Part shown: positions 19,051 through 29,604 of the stretch, one piece after another
How the letters are laid out: each line of letters starts with the position of its first letter
How positions within the stretch are numbered: position 1 is the first letter of the stretch
Source of the DNA: Endozoicomonas montiporae CL-33
GTDB taxonomy: Bacteria; Pseudomonadota; Gammaproteobacteria; Pseudomonadales; Endozoicomonadaceae
Direction: 5' to 3'
DNA length: 64,000 nt
Assembly (NCBI RefSeq): GCF_001583435.1
Contig: NZ_CP013251.1
Location: 3,671,215-3,735,214 of the forward strand
Notes under the pieces: generated by a model
The model's input: the letters and a program-made list of their open reading frames with translations, nothing else
The model's database searches: none
Told to the model about the DNA's origin: nothing
Translations under genes and position numbers: made by a program

Positions 19051-19677
19051 ATGCAGAACACTCGTTCTACCATTGAACATCTTTTAACTCAGTATTCTGA
19101 AGAAGAGCCACTGAACTTTCATGCCGTGCATGGTTTTATGACTGCACTGGCTATCTGTCCGGTTGACCTGAGCGAAGCCGAACGCAACGACATTCTGTTT
19201 GACGGTCAGGTATCCCTGAAGGCTGAAGATCAGCAAGCCCTGAATCAGGCACTGTCGGATGTTGCCCGCAGTATCGACCGACAGTTTAACGAAGAAGAAG
19301 GCTTTACCCTTTCCTGCGAAGACGAACTGGACAATCCCGAAGACGAAGCCCTGTTTGACTGGTGCGGCGGCTTTATGGAAGGGCATTTCCTGAATGAAAA
19401 ACAGTGGTTTGTAGAACACGAACAGGAAGTGTGTGAACTGCTGCTTCCGGTGATGCTGGCTTCCGGTCTGTTCGACGAAGAACCAGAGTTTCAGGAAATT
19501 CTGAATAATGAAGAACTCACCGAAGACATGACCAGCCAGATTCCGGAAGTGCTGATGGAACTGTATCTGCTGTTTAACTCACCGGAAGAAGCGACCAGCA
19601 AGCCGGTTACCAAAGGGACCGGTATGCCGAAGTCAAAAGGTGGAAAGAAAGGCTCACACCCTCGCAAGAAGCGCTAA
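19051..19677 (+). CDS. UPF0149/YecA-like protein
   Basis: A 208-aa protein of the UPF0149 (YgfB/YecA) family. LNFHAVHGFMTALAICPVDL and LFDWCGGFMEGHFLNEKQWF are typical blocks. The C-terminus is a basic, glycine- and lysine-rich tail (KGTGMPKSKGGKKGSHPRKKR). Most of the protein is strongly acidic. The family has no settled molecular function. The start has a clear site, with ATG at 19051 after tgagtccctctc, and the gene is alone on the plus strand. Confidence 0.82.
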   Translation: MQNTRSTIEHLLTQYSEEEPLNFHAVHGFMTALAICPVDLSEAERNDILFDGQVSLKAEDQQALNQALSDVARSIDRQFNEEEGFTLSCEDELDNPEDEALFDWCGGFMEGHFLNEKQWFVEHEQEVCELLLPVMLASGLFDEEPEFQEILNNEELTEDMTSQIPEVLMELYLLFNSPEEATSKPVTKGTGMPKSKGGKKGSHPRKKR

Positions 19678-19765
19678 GAGCTTTCGCTGTTGCAGGCTGC
19701 CAGGCCTGCGACACGTTTCATAAAAGCTTGTCATTCCGACAAAAACCACTGGCAGTCTGACTCAT

Positions 19766-20170
19766 TCAGGAGCGCGGAATCCCGTCCAGCGTATCCAACA
19801 CATCTTCCAGCTCGGCAATCATCTGCCGGATCAGCTGATTGTATTTGGAGGTATCCTGCTTCTGGGTTTCGCCTTTGAGGTGGGCGCGGGCACCGTCAAT
19901 GGTGTATCGCTGTTCATAAAGAAGACTGCGGATCTGCCGTATCAGCAATACATCCTGACGGCGGTAATAGCGGCGATTGCCCCGGCGTACCGGTTTCAGT
20001 TTGGAAAACTCCTGTTCCCAGTAACGCAGGACATGGGATTTTACCTGACACAACTCACTCACTTCACCAATCGTAAAGTAGCGTTTGCCAGGAATAACGG
20101 GCAGTTCAGCCTGCTGGCCTGATTCATCCTGAATGTCTGGATCAGTCGTCCTGAACTCGGTGTCCTGCAT
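19766..20170 (-). CDS. MerR-family transcriptional regulator
   Basis: A 134-aa MerR-type regulator. Its N-terminal HTH is [21 protein letters not shown] followed by the wing region [19 protein letters not shown]. The C-terminal helix is short, and there are no cysteines suited to metal sensing. It overlaps ihfA by about 29 bp on the same strand, the usual ihfA-merR pair of gammaproteobacteria, so the two are translationally linked. The ligand is unknown. Confidence 0.9.
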   Translation of the reverse strand: MQDTEFRTTDPDIQDESGQQAELPVIPGKRYFTIGEVSELCQVKSHVLRYWEQEFSKLKPVRRGNRRYYRRQDVLLIRQIRSLLYEQRYTIDGARAHLKGETQKQDTSKYNQLIRQMIAELEDVLDTLDGIPRS

Positions 20171-20453
20171 AAGCTTCTACCCTCGCCTTCAGTTTCTGAC
20201 CGGGTCTGAATGTTACGACACGACGTGGAGTAATGGGTATTTCCTGTCCGGTTTTCGGATTGCGCCCGGGCCTTTCTTTCTTGTCGCGCAGATCAAAGTT
20301 GCCAAAACCCGACAGTTTTACCTGTTCATTATTCTCCAGAGCCATCCGGATCTGTTCGAAAAATTGTTCGACCATCTCCTTGGCTTCTCTTTTATTAAAA
20401 CCGAGTTCTTCGTGCAGATGCTCAGCAATATCCGCTTTCGTCAGGGCTCCCAT
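20142..20453 (-). CDS. ihfA: integration host factor subunit alpha
   Basis: A 103-aa DNA-bending protein of the HU/IHF family; it dimerises with IhfB and bends DNA in replication, transcription and site-specific recombination. I chose the start at [13 protein letters not shown] (20453), not the longer frame up to 20498, because the family begins there and a GGAAG site precedes it. Conserved blocks are [20 protein letters not shown] and [15 protein letters not shown]. It follows pheT on the same strand after a gap of about 400 bp, which is longer than usual. Confidence 0.96.
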   Translation of the reverse strand: MGALTKADIAEHLHEELGFNKREAKEMVEQFFEQIRMALENNEQVKLSGFGNFDLRDKKERPGRNPKTGQEIPITPRRVVTFRPGQKLKARVEAYAGHRVQDD

Positions 20454-20788
20454 GGTTACTTCCACTCTTTTGTATAGCCAGTAACGCACACCCTTCAACT
20501 CTCTTTATAGTCAGGATGCAGGGAGTCCTTCACGCCCTCTTCGGGTTACCAGCCGCGCAAGACTTGCGCTTGGTTCCTCTCTCAGTCGTCTAACTGTTTA
20601 TGGTTAGCTGACTGACCTCCTCATTCTCCTAGAGTGCGTGAACCGTGTAGCAAGGTCAAGCATAAATAAGTACTTATCCGGAAGTAATCAATGACTTTGA
20701 TCATTATCAGCGAGGGTAAGCGGCAGGCTGTGAAAAAGCAGGCAATGGACATTCAGTCCGTAGGGGAGGCAGGCAACAAGAAAGATTT

Positions 20789-20818
20789 ATCCGGCTCCCT
20801 GAAAGCAGGGAGGCGGAT
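20789..20818 (-). terminator. hairpin downstream of pheT
   Basis: An inverted repeat, ctccctg (20795-20801) and cagggag (20806-20812) with outer atccg/cggat pairing, lies 40-70 bp past the pheT stop. The T-rich tail on the minus strand is weak (aaatctttc). It could be a partial terminator before ihfA. The rest of the 400-bp pheT-ihfA gap shows no convincing gene; ihfA probably has its own promoter there. Confidence 0.4.
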
Positions 20819-20859
20819 AATAAAAGCCAACTTAACGATGGTCAGCAATGGCCAAGTGA

Positions 20860-23250
20860 TCAGCCACGAAGTGTTGCACTGAAGTCTTTTTCCAGACGAC
20901 CAACAATCGCTTCAACCAGCTGGTTCACTTCCTCATCTTTGAGAGTGCGTTCACCATGCTGCAGCTTCATGCCCAGCGCCAGGCTCTTGTGGCCTTCTTC
21001 AATGCCCTTACCGGCGTAAACGTCGAAGATGCGTACATCGGTCAGCAGTTCACCGGCTTCCTGACGAACGACTTCGCTCAGGTTGTCAGCAGCAACGTCC
21101 TGCTTAACAATCAGTGCCAGATCACGACGCACCTCAGGGAACTTGGAAAGAGACTTGAAGTGAGTCACTTTGCCTTTGGTCACAGCGTCCAGACGGGCTT
21201 CAAACAGGAAGACTTCATTGTCCAGACCCAGAGACTTTTTCAGAGTCGGGTGCAGAGTACCCACATGACCCACTACCTTGCCGTCACGAACCAGTGCAGC
21301 GCACTGACCCGGATGCATAGCTGAGTGTGAACCTTTCTCGAAGCGGAATTCACCAGACGCACCGCCTTTCTCCAGCAGTGCTTCAAAGTCACCTTTGATA
21401 TCGAAGAAATCAACAGAGTCGCTGCCTGCGTTCCAGCCTTCAGGGAAACGGGCACCAGTAATGGCAGCCGCCATGTACTCTTCCTGTTTCAGCGCTTCGC
21501 CGTCACGGATAAAGGTCTGACCCATTTCAAACAGACGCACACGGCTCTGCTGACGGTTCAGGTTGTAAGAAATAGCCTTAACCAGACCCGGCAGCAAGGA
21601 GGTACGCATCACAGACAGATCGCTGGCAATCGGATTCGCCAGAGCGACTGCTTCACGTTCAGGATCAAACTGGCTGTGCAGCTTTGGATCAATAAAGCTG
21701 AAGCATACGGCTTCCTGATAACCACGGCTTACCAGCAAACGACGAAGGTCAGCTTCCTGCACCAGTGATTCGTCTACCTGCTTCATTTTCAGCAGAGCAG
21801 TCGGAATGGTTTCCGGCAGGCGCTCATAGCCGTAGATACGACCCAGCTCTTCCACCAGGTCTTCTTCAATGGCAATGTCAAAGCGCCAGCTTGGCACAGC
21901 AACACTCCACAGACCTTCGCCCTGAGCAGTCAGTTCCAGACCCAGACGTGTCAGCAAAGCTTCGATCAGGTCGTTTTCGATCTTGATGCCCAGCAGGGAT
22001 TCGACTTTTTCAGCACGCAACTCAACGGTGCTCAGGGTTGGCAGATGTTCTTCGCTGACTTCTTCAGCAACCGGCCCCGGCTGACCACCACAGATATCCA
22101 GAATCAGCTGCGTCGCACGCTCAATGGCTTTGCGCTGCAACATGAAGTCAACGCCACGCTCGAAACGGTGAGAAGCGTCGGTGTGCAGACCGTAGGAGCG
22201 TGCCTTACCGGCAATAGTGATCTGATCAAAGAATGCTGCTTCCAGCAAAACGTTTTTAGTTTCAGCACTTACGCCGGAGCCTTCACCACCCATCACACCG
22301 GCAATACCCAGTGCATGCTTGTCGTCAGCAATCATCAGAGTATTGCTGTTCAGGGTGACTTCTTCACCATTCAGCAGAACCAGCTTTTCTTTGTCTTCTG
22401 CCATGCGCACATTAATGGCACCGTTCAAAGTGTCCAGATCGTAGCCGTGCATTGGCTGACCCAGTTCCAGCATCACGTAAGCCGTTACGTCCACAACAGG
22501 ATCGATAGAACGGATGCCGGAACGACGCAGACGCTCAACCATCCACAGAGGGGTTGGTCTGGTGACGTCAACATCGCGAACGACACGGGTCAGGAAACGT
22601 GGGCAGCCTTCTTTAGCACCATTTTCAGTAGCGATGTTTACAGGGAAAGTGTCGTCGATAGCAGGCGCCACCGGCTCTACTTTCAACTCGTCTACTTCTG
22701 CCAGGAAGTTCGCACTGACTTCACGGGCCAGACCGGCAATGCTCAGGCAGTCACCACGGTTAGGTGTCAGGTCAACATCAATGATTTTGTCATCCAGACC
22801 GAGGTATTCACGGATATCCTGCCCAACCGGTGCATCAGCAGGCAACTCCATCAGGCCGTCGGAAGATTCCGCCATGCCCATTTCTTCTTCCGCACACAGC
22901 ATACCGAAAGATTCAACGCCGCGCAGTTTGGCTTTTTTGATTTTGAAGTTGCCGGGAAGGACTGCACCAACAGTCGCAAAAGGTGCTTTCAAGCCAACAC
23001 GGGCATTTGGCGCACCGCATACTACCTGAAAGGTTTCAGAACCGGTGTTTACCTGGGTAACACGCAGCTTATCAGCATCAGGATGCTGTTCGCAGGCAAC
23101 AATTTCGCCCACAACAATACCGGTGAAGTCGCCGGCAACGGCTTCTACGTCGTCTACTTCCAGACCGGCCATGGTGATTTTGTCCACCAATTCCTGAGTA
23201 TCGGCTTCAATTGCCACCCACTGGCGCAACCACTGTTCACTGAATTTCAT
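20860..23250 (-). CDS. pheT: phenylalanine-tRNA ligase beta subunit
   Basis: A 796-aa beta subunit of the alpha2-beta2 PheRS that charges tRNA-Phe. The N-terminus MKFSEQWLRQWV and the OB-fold tRNA-binding domain (about residues 40-150, GEIVACEQHPDADKLRVTQV) are typical. The B3/B4 editing region, the B5 domain and the C-terminal anticodon-binding domain (VRRDLALIVKQDVAADNLSE) are all present. The length equals that of E. coli PheT. It follows pheS after 54 bp and is surely co-transcribed with it. Confidence 0.98.
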   Translation of the reverse strand: MKFSEQWLRQWVAIEADTQELVDKITMAGLEVDDVEAVAGDFTGIVVGEIVACEQHPDADKLRVTQVNTGSETFQVVCGAPNARVGLKAPFATVGAVLPGNFKIKKAKLRGVESFGMLCAEEEMGMAESSDGLMELPADAPVGQDIREYLGLDDKIIDVDLTPNRGDCLSIAGLAREVSANFLAEVDELKVEPVAPAIDDTFPVNIATENGAKEGCPRFLTRVVRDVDVTRPTPLWMVERLRRSGIRSIDPVVDVTAYVMLELGQPMHGYDLDTLNGAINVRMAEDKEKLVLLNGEEVTLNSNTLMIADDKHALGIAGVMGGEGSGVSAETKNVLLEAAFFDQITIAGKARSYGLHTDASHRFERGVDFMLQRKAIERATQLILDICGGQPGPVAEEVSEEHLPTLSTVELRAEKVESLLGIKIENDLIEALLTRLGLELTAQGEGLWSVAVPSWRFDIAIEEDLVEELGRIYGYERLPETIPTALLKMKQVDESLVQEADLRRLLVSRGYQEAVCFSFIDPKLHSQFDPEREAVALANPIASDLSVMRTSLLPGLVKAISYNLNRQQSRVRLFEMGQTFIRDGEALKQEEYMAAAITGARFPEGWNAGSDSVDFFDIKGDFEALLEKGGASGEFRFEKGSHSAMHPGQCAALVRDGKVVGHVGTLHPTLKKSLGLDNEVFLFEARLDAVTKGKVTHFKSLSKFPEVRRDLALIVKQDVAADNLSEVVRQEAGELLTDVRIFDVYAGKGIEEGHKSLALGMKLQHGERTLKDEEVNQLVEAIVGRLEKDFSATLRG

Positions 23251-23304
23251 ATCGTTATCTCAAATTCCGTTAGTTAAAAACCTGTCTTATTGTTGCGAAT
23301 CAAA

Positions 23305-24384
<1,080 letters not shown>

Positions 24385-24538
24385 CTATTGATAGTCGTGG
24401 GCTTTTCTGTGTTAAGCAGAAGCGTTTTATCGTGACTTGCAGCTCCCAAAGAGATTACGATCGACCCCGAACATGGGACATAACCATTGTACTTGCTATA
24501 AAATGCCCTCAGTCTCTTAATCCAGAGGTATAAGAAGA

Positions 24539-24919
24539 ATGAATGCAAAAACGCCTTATGACATCCTTGGAGACAATGGAGTAAAAGAGCTGGCCAGTGC
24601 TTTTTATGACGTCATGGATGAGCTGCCTGAAGCCGCCTCTATTCGCCGTATGCACGTTCAGGACCTTGCTGACATTAAACAAAAACTGTACGAATATCTG
24701 TCTGGCTGGATGGGCGGCCCTCATCTGTATCATGAAAAATACAACACCATCTGCATGACCAAACCCCACTCGCATTATCAGATCGGTGAACGCGAACGTG
24801 ATCAGTGGCTGATGTGCATGAACCGGGCACTGGATCGAATTGATGCCAGTGACGAGCTGAAAGCCATGCTCAAAGAGCCGGTTTTTAATGTTGCAGAAGC
24901 CATTAGAAACACTCCCTGA
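24539..24919 (+). CDS. group II truncated hemoglobin
   Basis: A 126-aa truncated (2-on-2) globin. MHVQDLADIKQKLYEYLSGWMGGPHLY has the E-helix/F-region pattern, KPHSHYQIGERERDQWLMCM contains the likely proximal histidine and the G8 tryptophan, and the spacing suits group II (TrHbO-like). Such proteins bind oxygen or NO and are often linked to NO detoxification; the role here is inferred. A possible -10 box (tataaa) lies about 35 bp upstream of the start. Confidence 0.88.
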   Translation: MNAKTPYDILGDNGVKELASAFYDVMDELPEAASIRRMHVQDLADIKQKLYEYLSGWMGGPHLYHEKYNTICMTKPHSHYQIGERERDQWLMCMNRALDRIDASDELKAMLKEPVFNVAEAIRNTP

Positions 24920-24925
24920 CTCTAG

Positions 24926-24963
24926 CTGATCCTGAGAAGCTGACGAAAGCCTCTCAGGATCAG
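24926..24963 (+). terminator. terminator-like hairpin after globin gene
   Basis: A perfect 12-bp stem (ctgatcctgaga with tctcaggatcag) begins six bases past the globin stop. No T-run follows on either strand, so it may act as a weak terminator or an mRNA 3'-end stabiliser. Confidence 0.5.
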
Positions 24964-24974
24964 TAGCAGCATCA

Positions 24975-25200
24975 TTACATAGCCGTTTCCATCATCAGCC
25001 AGTTCTGCACTTCTGGTTTTAACTCAAGGTCGAGTAAGGATTCATGATGTACATTTTTTCTTCTCAGCCTGTCTGCTACCACTGACATCGCCCGATTCCA
25101 CCAGCTCGATTCGGACTCCGGAACGCCCTGAACAACGGAAGGAACCGATCGTGCGATATAAAGCGGGCTGACTTCATCTGCCCCCCCAAAGGTATCGATT
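24975..25200 (-). pseudogene. orphan 3' gene fragment
   Basis: An open stretch of about 70 codons on the minus strand ends at TAA (24975-24977) and reads like real coding DNA, for example SWWNRAMSVVADRLRRKNVH and LDLELKPEVQNWLMMETAM. It has no start codon. Upstream it passes a run of seven G and then meets a stop. It looks like the 3' remnant of a lost gene, or a gene shifted out of frame at the homopolymer. I do not recognise the family. The rest of 24964-25320 holds nothing else visible. Confidence 0.35.
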
Positions 25201-25320
25201 GTATTTTACATTTCGTCTAATAATAATGGCAATGTAAAACCCATTCAGGTCTCAGAAGCCGTCTTAAGATCTCAATACCAGTGGACGATATGAATGTTAA
25301 CTCAATTGCAGGAACAGACC

Positions 25321-26169
25321 ATGTCTTCACTCTGCCGAACGCTCTTCTTCTTCAGCTCGCTCATGCTATGCATCAGGGGTTATTCGGCACCAGTGCCTGC
25401 AAAACCAACAGGCAGTGAACCCGCCTGCTACACCTTCAAGGAAAAAGGCTGGCACTTTTATAGCAACAAGAAACGCCCAAGACTGCCTGTTATTGGCGAC
25501 AAGTCGGAAATGCTGCTGATTCCCGATAACCAGTACCAGACTGGCGTAGCAGCGGCCATTTCCAGTTCGGTTAAACCACCTTTTGAAGTGACCTTCAGTT
25601 ACAGCACCTGGGACGATGATGGCAGTGAGTGGGCGATCTGGAACTCTGCAGACGGACTGACTTTTTTCTTTCTGAAAGACATCTCTGACTATGGTACGCC
25701 TCCTGATGGTGACAGTCTTGGCCTGAAACCTGAAGGCGATGGCTATGCCGTCTGGCTCAAACTCTATGGCTCACGCACTATCACCCTGAGCGGTCAGAAC
25801 AACATGATTCTGGACTGGGATCGTTTCAAAAAGGCTTACTCCCAGCGCCAGTGGATTCCTGTCAAAGTCACGGTTCTTAAAGATCGGATACAGGTTGAAG
25901 CCAACAATCAGCCGGTGCTCAATCATCACACTGACATAGACACCCGATTTTCAGGCATGGGTTTCTCGGCTGGCACCGGGGCCGCAGATGCTGAAATAGC
26001 CGTTAAAAAGCTGTGCGTGACCCCTCTGAAAACCCAGGCTGCAGAAACATCGCCTGCTGACCCGGCCTTTCCGGGTTCGGTCAAAGACGAAAACTTTATT
26101 CCCGCCCCCGGACTGGAAGGTCTTGATACTGTGCCAGCCGCCCCGGACAGTGTTAATCCCAAACTCTGA
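25321..26169 (+). CDS. secreted lectin-like protein
   Basis: A 282-aa protein from MSSLCRTLFFF, chosen over an upstream in-frame ATG at 25294 because an AGGA site lies 8-10 bases before it. The signal peptide ends near GYSAPVPA. The mature domain (about residues 40-220) has the beta-strand pattern and motifs of a concanavalin-like jelly roll (DGLTFFFLKDISDYGTPPDG, GDSLGLKPEGDGYAVWLKLYG), as in L-type lectins. A proline-rich tail follows. A role in binding glycans outside the cell is plausible but unproven. It is one of the accessory genes between rplT and pheS. Confidence 0.65.
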   Translation: MSSLCRTLFFFSSLMLCIRGYSAPVPAKPTGSEPACYTFKEKGWHFYSNKKRPRLPVIGDKSEMLLIPDNQYQTGVAAAISSSVKPPFEVTFSYSTWDDDGSEWAIWNSADGLTFFFLKDISDYGTPPDGDSLGLKPEGDGYAVWLKLYGSRTITLSGQNNMILDWDRFKKAYSQRQWIPVKVTVLKDRIQVEANNQPVLNHHTDIDTRFSGMGFSAGTGAADAEIAVKKLCVTPLKTQAAETSPADPAFPGSVKDENFIPAPGLEGLDTVPAAPDSVNPKL

Positions 26170-26201
26170 CCCCATTACCGGATAAATTCGCCCACCTTTT
26201 G

Positions 26202-26232
26202 CGCAAAGCCCCTATGAAGGCTTTGCGTCTTT
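26202..26232 (+). terminator. terminator after lectin-like gene
   Basis: Stem cgcaaagcc (26202-26210) with ggctttgcg (26219-26227) followed by tcttt, about 35 bp past the stop codon. A good factor-independent terminator. The remaining leader of thiS is too short for, and shows no sign of, a TPP riboswitch. Confidence 0.75.
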
Positions 26233-26283
26233 GATTAGAATCGTCCGTCTGACAAGTAGCTATCACAAGATCTGTGGAACAGA

Positions 26284-26484
26284 ATGCAAATCAAGGTAAA
26301 TGACCAGCCTGTCACTGTTGAAGGCTCTCTGAATATCAGGGAGCTGCTAAAAGTGTTGAGTCAGGCAGAAAAAGGGATAGCCCTCGCCGTAAACAGCCAG
26401 ATAATCAGCCGTTCACAGTGGGAAAACCATTCTCTCAGAGACGGCGACCAGATCACCCTGATAAAAGCGACAGCGGGCGGATAA
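26284..26484 (+). CDS. thiS: sulfur carrier protein ThiS
   Basis: A 66-aa ubiquitin-like protein that ends in the required Gly-Gly (KATAGG). ThiS is adenylated and then carries sulfur as a C-terminal thiocarboxylate into the thiazole ring of thiamine. The MQIKVNDQPVTVEGSLNIRE start and the DGDQITLIKATAGG end are typical. It leads a thiS-thiG-thiH operon; thiF, thiC, thiD and thiE are not in the window. Confidence 0.94.
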   Translation: MQIKVNDQPVTVEGSLNIRELLKVLSQAEKGIALAVNSQIISRSQWENHSLRDGDQITLIKATAGG

Positions 26485-26520
26485 ACCGCTGGCAAAATAC
26501 AGAATTGCCCTACCCACCTG

Positions 26521-27312
26521 ATGACAACAGAAAAAACCAGAATGCTGAAAATCGCGGACAAAACATTTAATTCCCGGCTATTTACCGGAACAGGGAAGTT
26601 TCAAAATCGACAGACTATGGCGGATGCCATTATCGCTTCCGACAGCGAACTGGTCACCATGGCACTGAAAAGGGTTGATCTCAATTCACAGGATGATGAC
26701 ATTCTGGAGCCTTTACTTCAGCAACCAACCATTAACCTGTTGCCCAACACCTCCGGTGCCCGGGACGCCAAAGAGGCGGTTTATGCCGCTCAACTGGCAC
26801 GGGAAGCCCTGCAGACCAACTGGCTGAAACTGGAAATCCACCCTGACCCGAAATACCTACTGCCTGATCCCATCGAAACCCTGAAGGCCTGCGAAGAGTT
26901 AACACAACAGGGCTTTATTGTTCTACCTTATATCCATGCCGATCCGGTGTTGTGCAAACATCTCGAAGAAGCCGGAGCCGCTGCCGTGATGCCACTGGGT
27001 TCACCCATTGGCAGTAATCTGGGGCTGAAAACCCGCGAGTTCCTGCAAATCATTATTGAACAGACCAAAGTACCTGTTGTGGTTGATGCCGGTATTGGCA
27101 GCCCTTCCGATGCAGCACTGGCGATGGAGCTGGGTGCTGATGCCGTACTGGTGAATACCGCTATTGCCGTATCCCCCAATCCGGTAGCGATGGCCATCGC
27201 ATTCAAAGAAGCTGTGAACGCCGGTCGCCGAGCCTATGAAGCCGGACTGGGATCACGAAGCCTTGAGGCTCAGGCCAGCAGCCCCCTGACCGCTTTTCTG
27301 GATGAGTTCTGA
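26521..27312 (+). CDS. thiG: thiazole synthase ThiG
   Basis: A 263-aa TIM-barrel enzyme that builds the thiamine thiazole phosphate from DXP, dehydroglycine and ThiS-thiocarboxylate. [36 protein letters not shown] (with the Schiff-base lysine), and [20 protein letters not shown] match the family. The true start may be the internal MLKIADKTF at 26542. Its stop overlaps the thiH start (TGATG), so the genes are translationally coupled. Confidence 0.96.
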   Translation: MTTEKTRMLKIADKTFNSRLFTGTGKFQNRQTMADAIIASDSELVTMALKRVDLNSQDDDILEPLLQQPTINLLPNTSGARDAKEAVYAAQLAREALQTNWLKLEIHPDPKYLLPDPIETLKACEELTQQGFIVLPYIHADPVLCKHLEEAGAAAVMPLGSPIGSNLGLKTREFLQIIIEQTKVPVVVDAGIGSPSDAALAMELGADAVLVNTAIAVSPNPVAMAIAFKEAVNAGRRAYEAGLGSRSLEAQASSPLTAFLDEF

Positions 27313-28436
27313 TGAGCTTTCTCGATACGTTCAACCAACTCGACTGGAATGAAGTAAAGCTGTCTATCACCAGCAAAACAGCTTCCGATGTCGAACAGGC
27401 TCTTTCAGCCAGCCGCCTGAACCACGATCAGTTTCTGGCCCTGATCTCGCCCGCAGCCAGTCCCTATCTGGAGCAGATGGCAAAAAAAAGCCTGCAACTG
27501 ACGCGGCAACGATTTGGTAACACCGTTCAGCTCTACATCCCTCTTTACCTGTCCAATAAATGCACGAATATCTGCACATACTGCGGCTTCAGTCTGGGCA
27601 ATAAAATTCGTCGTAAAACCTTGTCGATGGATGAGCTGGATGCAGAGATCAGGGCAATCAAAGCCCATGGTTTTGAACACCTCCTGCTGGTAACCGGAGA
27701 AGCACCGGGAACCGTGGGTATGGATTATTTCCGCAAAGTACTGCCCAAGCTGCGCATGCACTTCTCACACATCAGCATGGAAGTTCAACCGCTGGATCAG
27801 AAGGATTATGAGGAATTAATGAGCCTGGGTCTGGATGCGGTTCTGGTTTATCAGGAAACTTACCATCGCCCGACCTACAACCAGGTACATCTTCGTGGTA
27901 GCAAAGCCGATTTTGATTACCGGCTCGAGACCGCAGACCGACTAGGCAAAGCCGGCATCGACAAAATCGGCATTGGCGCCCTGATTGGTCTGGAAGACTG
28001 GCGCACCGATGCAGCCATGGTGGCAGCCCATCTGGACTATCTGGAGAAAACCTACTGGCGTACACGCTACTCCATCTCGTTTCCAAGGCTGCGCCCCTGT
28101 GAAGGGGAGATGAATCCTGTATCACTTATTTCCGACCGGCAGCTGGTACAGCTGATCTGTGCTTACCGATTGTTCAAACCGGAAGCCGAGCTGTCACTGT
28201 CTACCAGAGAGTCTGCCCGTTTCAGAGACAATGTTCTCCCGCTTGGCATCACAACCATGAGTGCTTTTTCCAGCACTCAGCCCGGTGGTTATGTGAACGA
28301 TGAGTTTCTGGAACATACCGCACTGGAGCAGTTTGCCATTGACGACAATCGTCGTCCTGAACAGGTGGCTGATGCCATCCGCTCAAAAGGGCTTGAGGCA
28401 GTATGGAAAGACTGGGATAACTGTTACTCGCACTAA
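27312..28436 (+). CDS. thiH: 2-iminoacetate synthase ThiH
   Basis: A 374-aa radical SAM enzyme that cleaves tyrosine to dehydroglycine and p-cresol, supplying ThiG under low oxygen. The cluster-binding CxxxCxxC is seen in NKCTNICTYCGFSLGNKI. VTGEAPGTVGMDYF and YQETYHRPTYNQVHLRGSK are conserved. Use of ThiH rather than the oxidase ThiO suggests thiazole synthesis that does not need oxygen. The start overlaps the end of thiG. Confidence 0.96.
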   Translation: MSFLDTFNQLDWNEVKLSITSKTASDVEQALSASRLNHDQFLALISPAASPYLEQMAKKSLQLTRQRFGNTVQLYIPLYLSNKCTNICTYCGFSLGNKIRRKTLSMDELDAEIRAIKAHGFEHLLLVTGEAPGTVGMDYFRKVLPKLRMHFSHISMEVQPLDQKDYEELMSLGLDAVLVYQETYHRPTYNQVHLRGSKADFDYRLETADRLGKAGIDKIGIGALIGLEDWRTDAAMVAAHLDYLEKTYWRTRYSISFPRLRPCEGEMNPVSLISDRQLVQLICAYRLFKPEAELSLSTRESARFRDNVLPLGITTMSAFSSTQPGGYVNDEFLEHTALEQFAIDDNRRPEQVADAIRSKGLEAVWKDWDNCYSH

Positions 28437-28513
28437 AACGGCAGACAGACACAAGCAGGGTTCTGCGAGAGCAGCCCCCTGCAGAATAAAACTATAAAAG
28501 GGACAGGGTAAGT

Positions 28514-28768
28514 TTAGCTACCTATCTCATCCCACTCTTTCAATCTCTGGTAAAGCACATCCTTCAGGTGTACACGTTGTGTTTTCAAGCCGACAAAATA
28601 CTCGTCACTGGTGGGTATATCACGCATTTCCAAACCTCTGACTCGATGATCCAGTTCTGCATACACCTTACTCAAACGCTGAAACTCGGGATCGCTCTGC
28701 TTCAACATGGAAACACGATCCTGCATCAGGTCAAAATCGTCTGTCAGGTTGTGCTTGGTTCTGAGCAT
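28514..28768 (-). CDS. DUF465 (YdcH-like) small protein
   Basis: An 84-aa, strongly charged, helical protein of the DUF465/YdcH family: FQRLSKVYAELDHRVRGLE and LKTQRVHLKDVLYQRLKEW are the two long helices expected. The function is unknown. It has a GGAGGGCAG-type site before its ATG and lies alone between the convergent thiH gene and the divergent smrA-like gene. Confidence 0.82.
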   Translation of the reverse strand: MLRTKHNLTDDFDLMQDRVSMLKQSDPEFQRLSKVYAELDHRVRGLEMRDIPTSDEYFVGLKTQRVHLKDVLYQRLKEWDEIGS

Positions 28769-28892
28769 TGCCTGCCCTCCTGTTGAGTACAGGAAAAGTC
28801 TAGTACAACATTAATATCCTTCACTTTATAGATTGTTTGCTTCGATATTGCGCTTTGGTATGCTTGGCTAAACTCTGCTTTTACCGAACACC

Positions 28893-29471
28893 ATGAGTCT
28901 CGAAGATCACGATCTGTTCCTGCAGGAAATGCAGGACGTTACACCCATCAAAAAATCAGCCACCGCTGACATTAAAAAAGCAAACCGGGAAACACCCGGT
29001 CAGCAGCAACGTCGTCATGCTGCCCAACAGGAATTGTCAGACCCCAACTTTTTGTCTCTGGATAATCCAAGGTGGGTGAAACCTCACGACCATTTGGAGT
29101 ACAAAAAGTCTGGCGTTCAGGAAGGTGTTTTCAAAAAGCTCAGGCTGGCCAAGTACGAGAACGAAGCTCGCCTTGACCTTTACCAGCACACAGTTAAAGA
29201 AGCACGGGCTGCCATTTTTCAGTTTATTAACGACTGCACAGAACATGAACTGCGTAACGTGCTGATTGTGCATGGCCGGGGTCACAACAGCTCACCTCCG
29301 GCCAAAATGAAGAGTTACGTCAATACCTGGCTACGGGAATTTGATCAGGTACTGTCATTTCACACAGCCCAGCGGGAGCATGGAGGCTCTGGTGCTGTGT
29401 ATGTTTCATTGCGTAAAAGTGAGCGTAAAAAACTGGAAAACCGTGAACGACACGCTAAAAGACAAAACTGA
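28893..29471 (+). CDS. Smr-domain protein SmrA-like
   Basis: A 192-aa protein with a charged N-terminal region and a C-terminal Smr domain (about residues 95-180). LDLYQHTVKEARAAIFQFI carries the LDLH-like motif (here LDLY), and VLIVHGRGHNSS is the HGxG loop typical of the MutS2-C Smr nuclease fold. E. coli YdaL/SmrA-type proteins have this size and order. The change of LDLH to LDLY may affect nuclease activity, though it occurs in some homologues. Confidence 0.85.
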   Translation: MSLEDHDLFLQEMQDVTPIKKSATADIKKANRETPGQQQRRHAAQQELSDPNFLSLDNPRWVKPHDHLEYKKSGVQEGVFKKLRLAKYENEARLDLYQHTVKEARAAIFQFINDCTEHELRNVLIVHGRGHNSSPPAKMKSYVNTWLREFDQVLSFHTAQREHGGSGAVYVSLRKSERKKLENRERHAKRQN

Positions 29472-29604
29472 TTAGCAAAACGCTTTTAAATATCCAGCCA
29501 TGCGTCTGTATGGCTTTTTAACACCCTCTGCCATTCTCAGTATGCACTATACTAGTGCAATCAAATTGCCCTACTCGCATAATCAACTCGAAAGAAATGG
29601 AGTG

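Noticed and set aside
20691..20882. 63-codon frame between ihfA and pheT
   Set aside because: No recognisable protein, overlaps the pheT stop and a hairpin; most likely chance.
22045..23277. 410-codon open frame on the plus strand, antisense to pheT
   Set aside because: It is a shadow of pheT codon usage; no domain, no ribosome binding site, and pheT is certain on the other strand.
26233..26283. Possible TPP riboswitch before thiSGH
   Set aside because: After the terminator of the upstream gene only about 50 bases remain, and no conserved thi-box sequence is visible.
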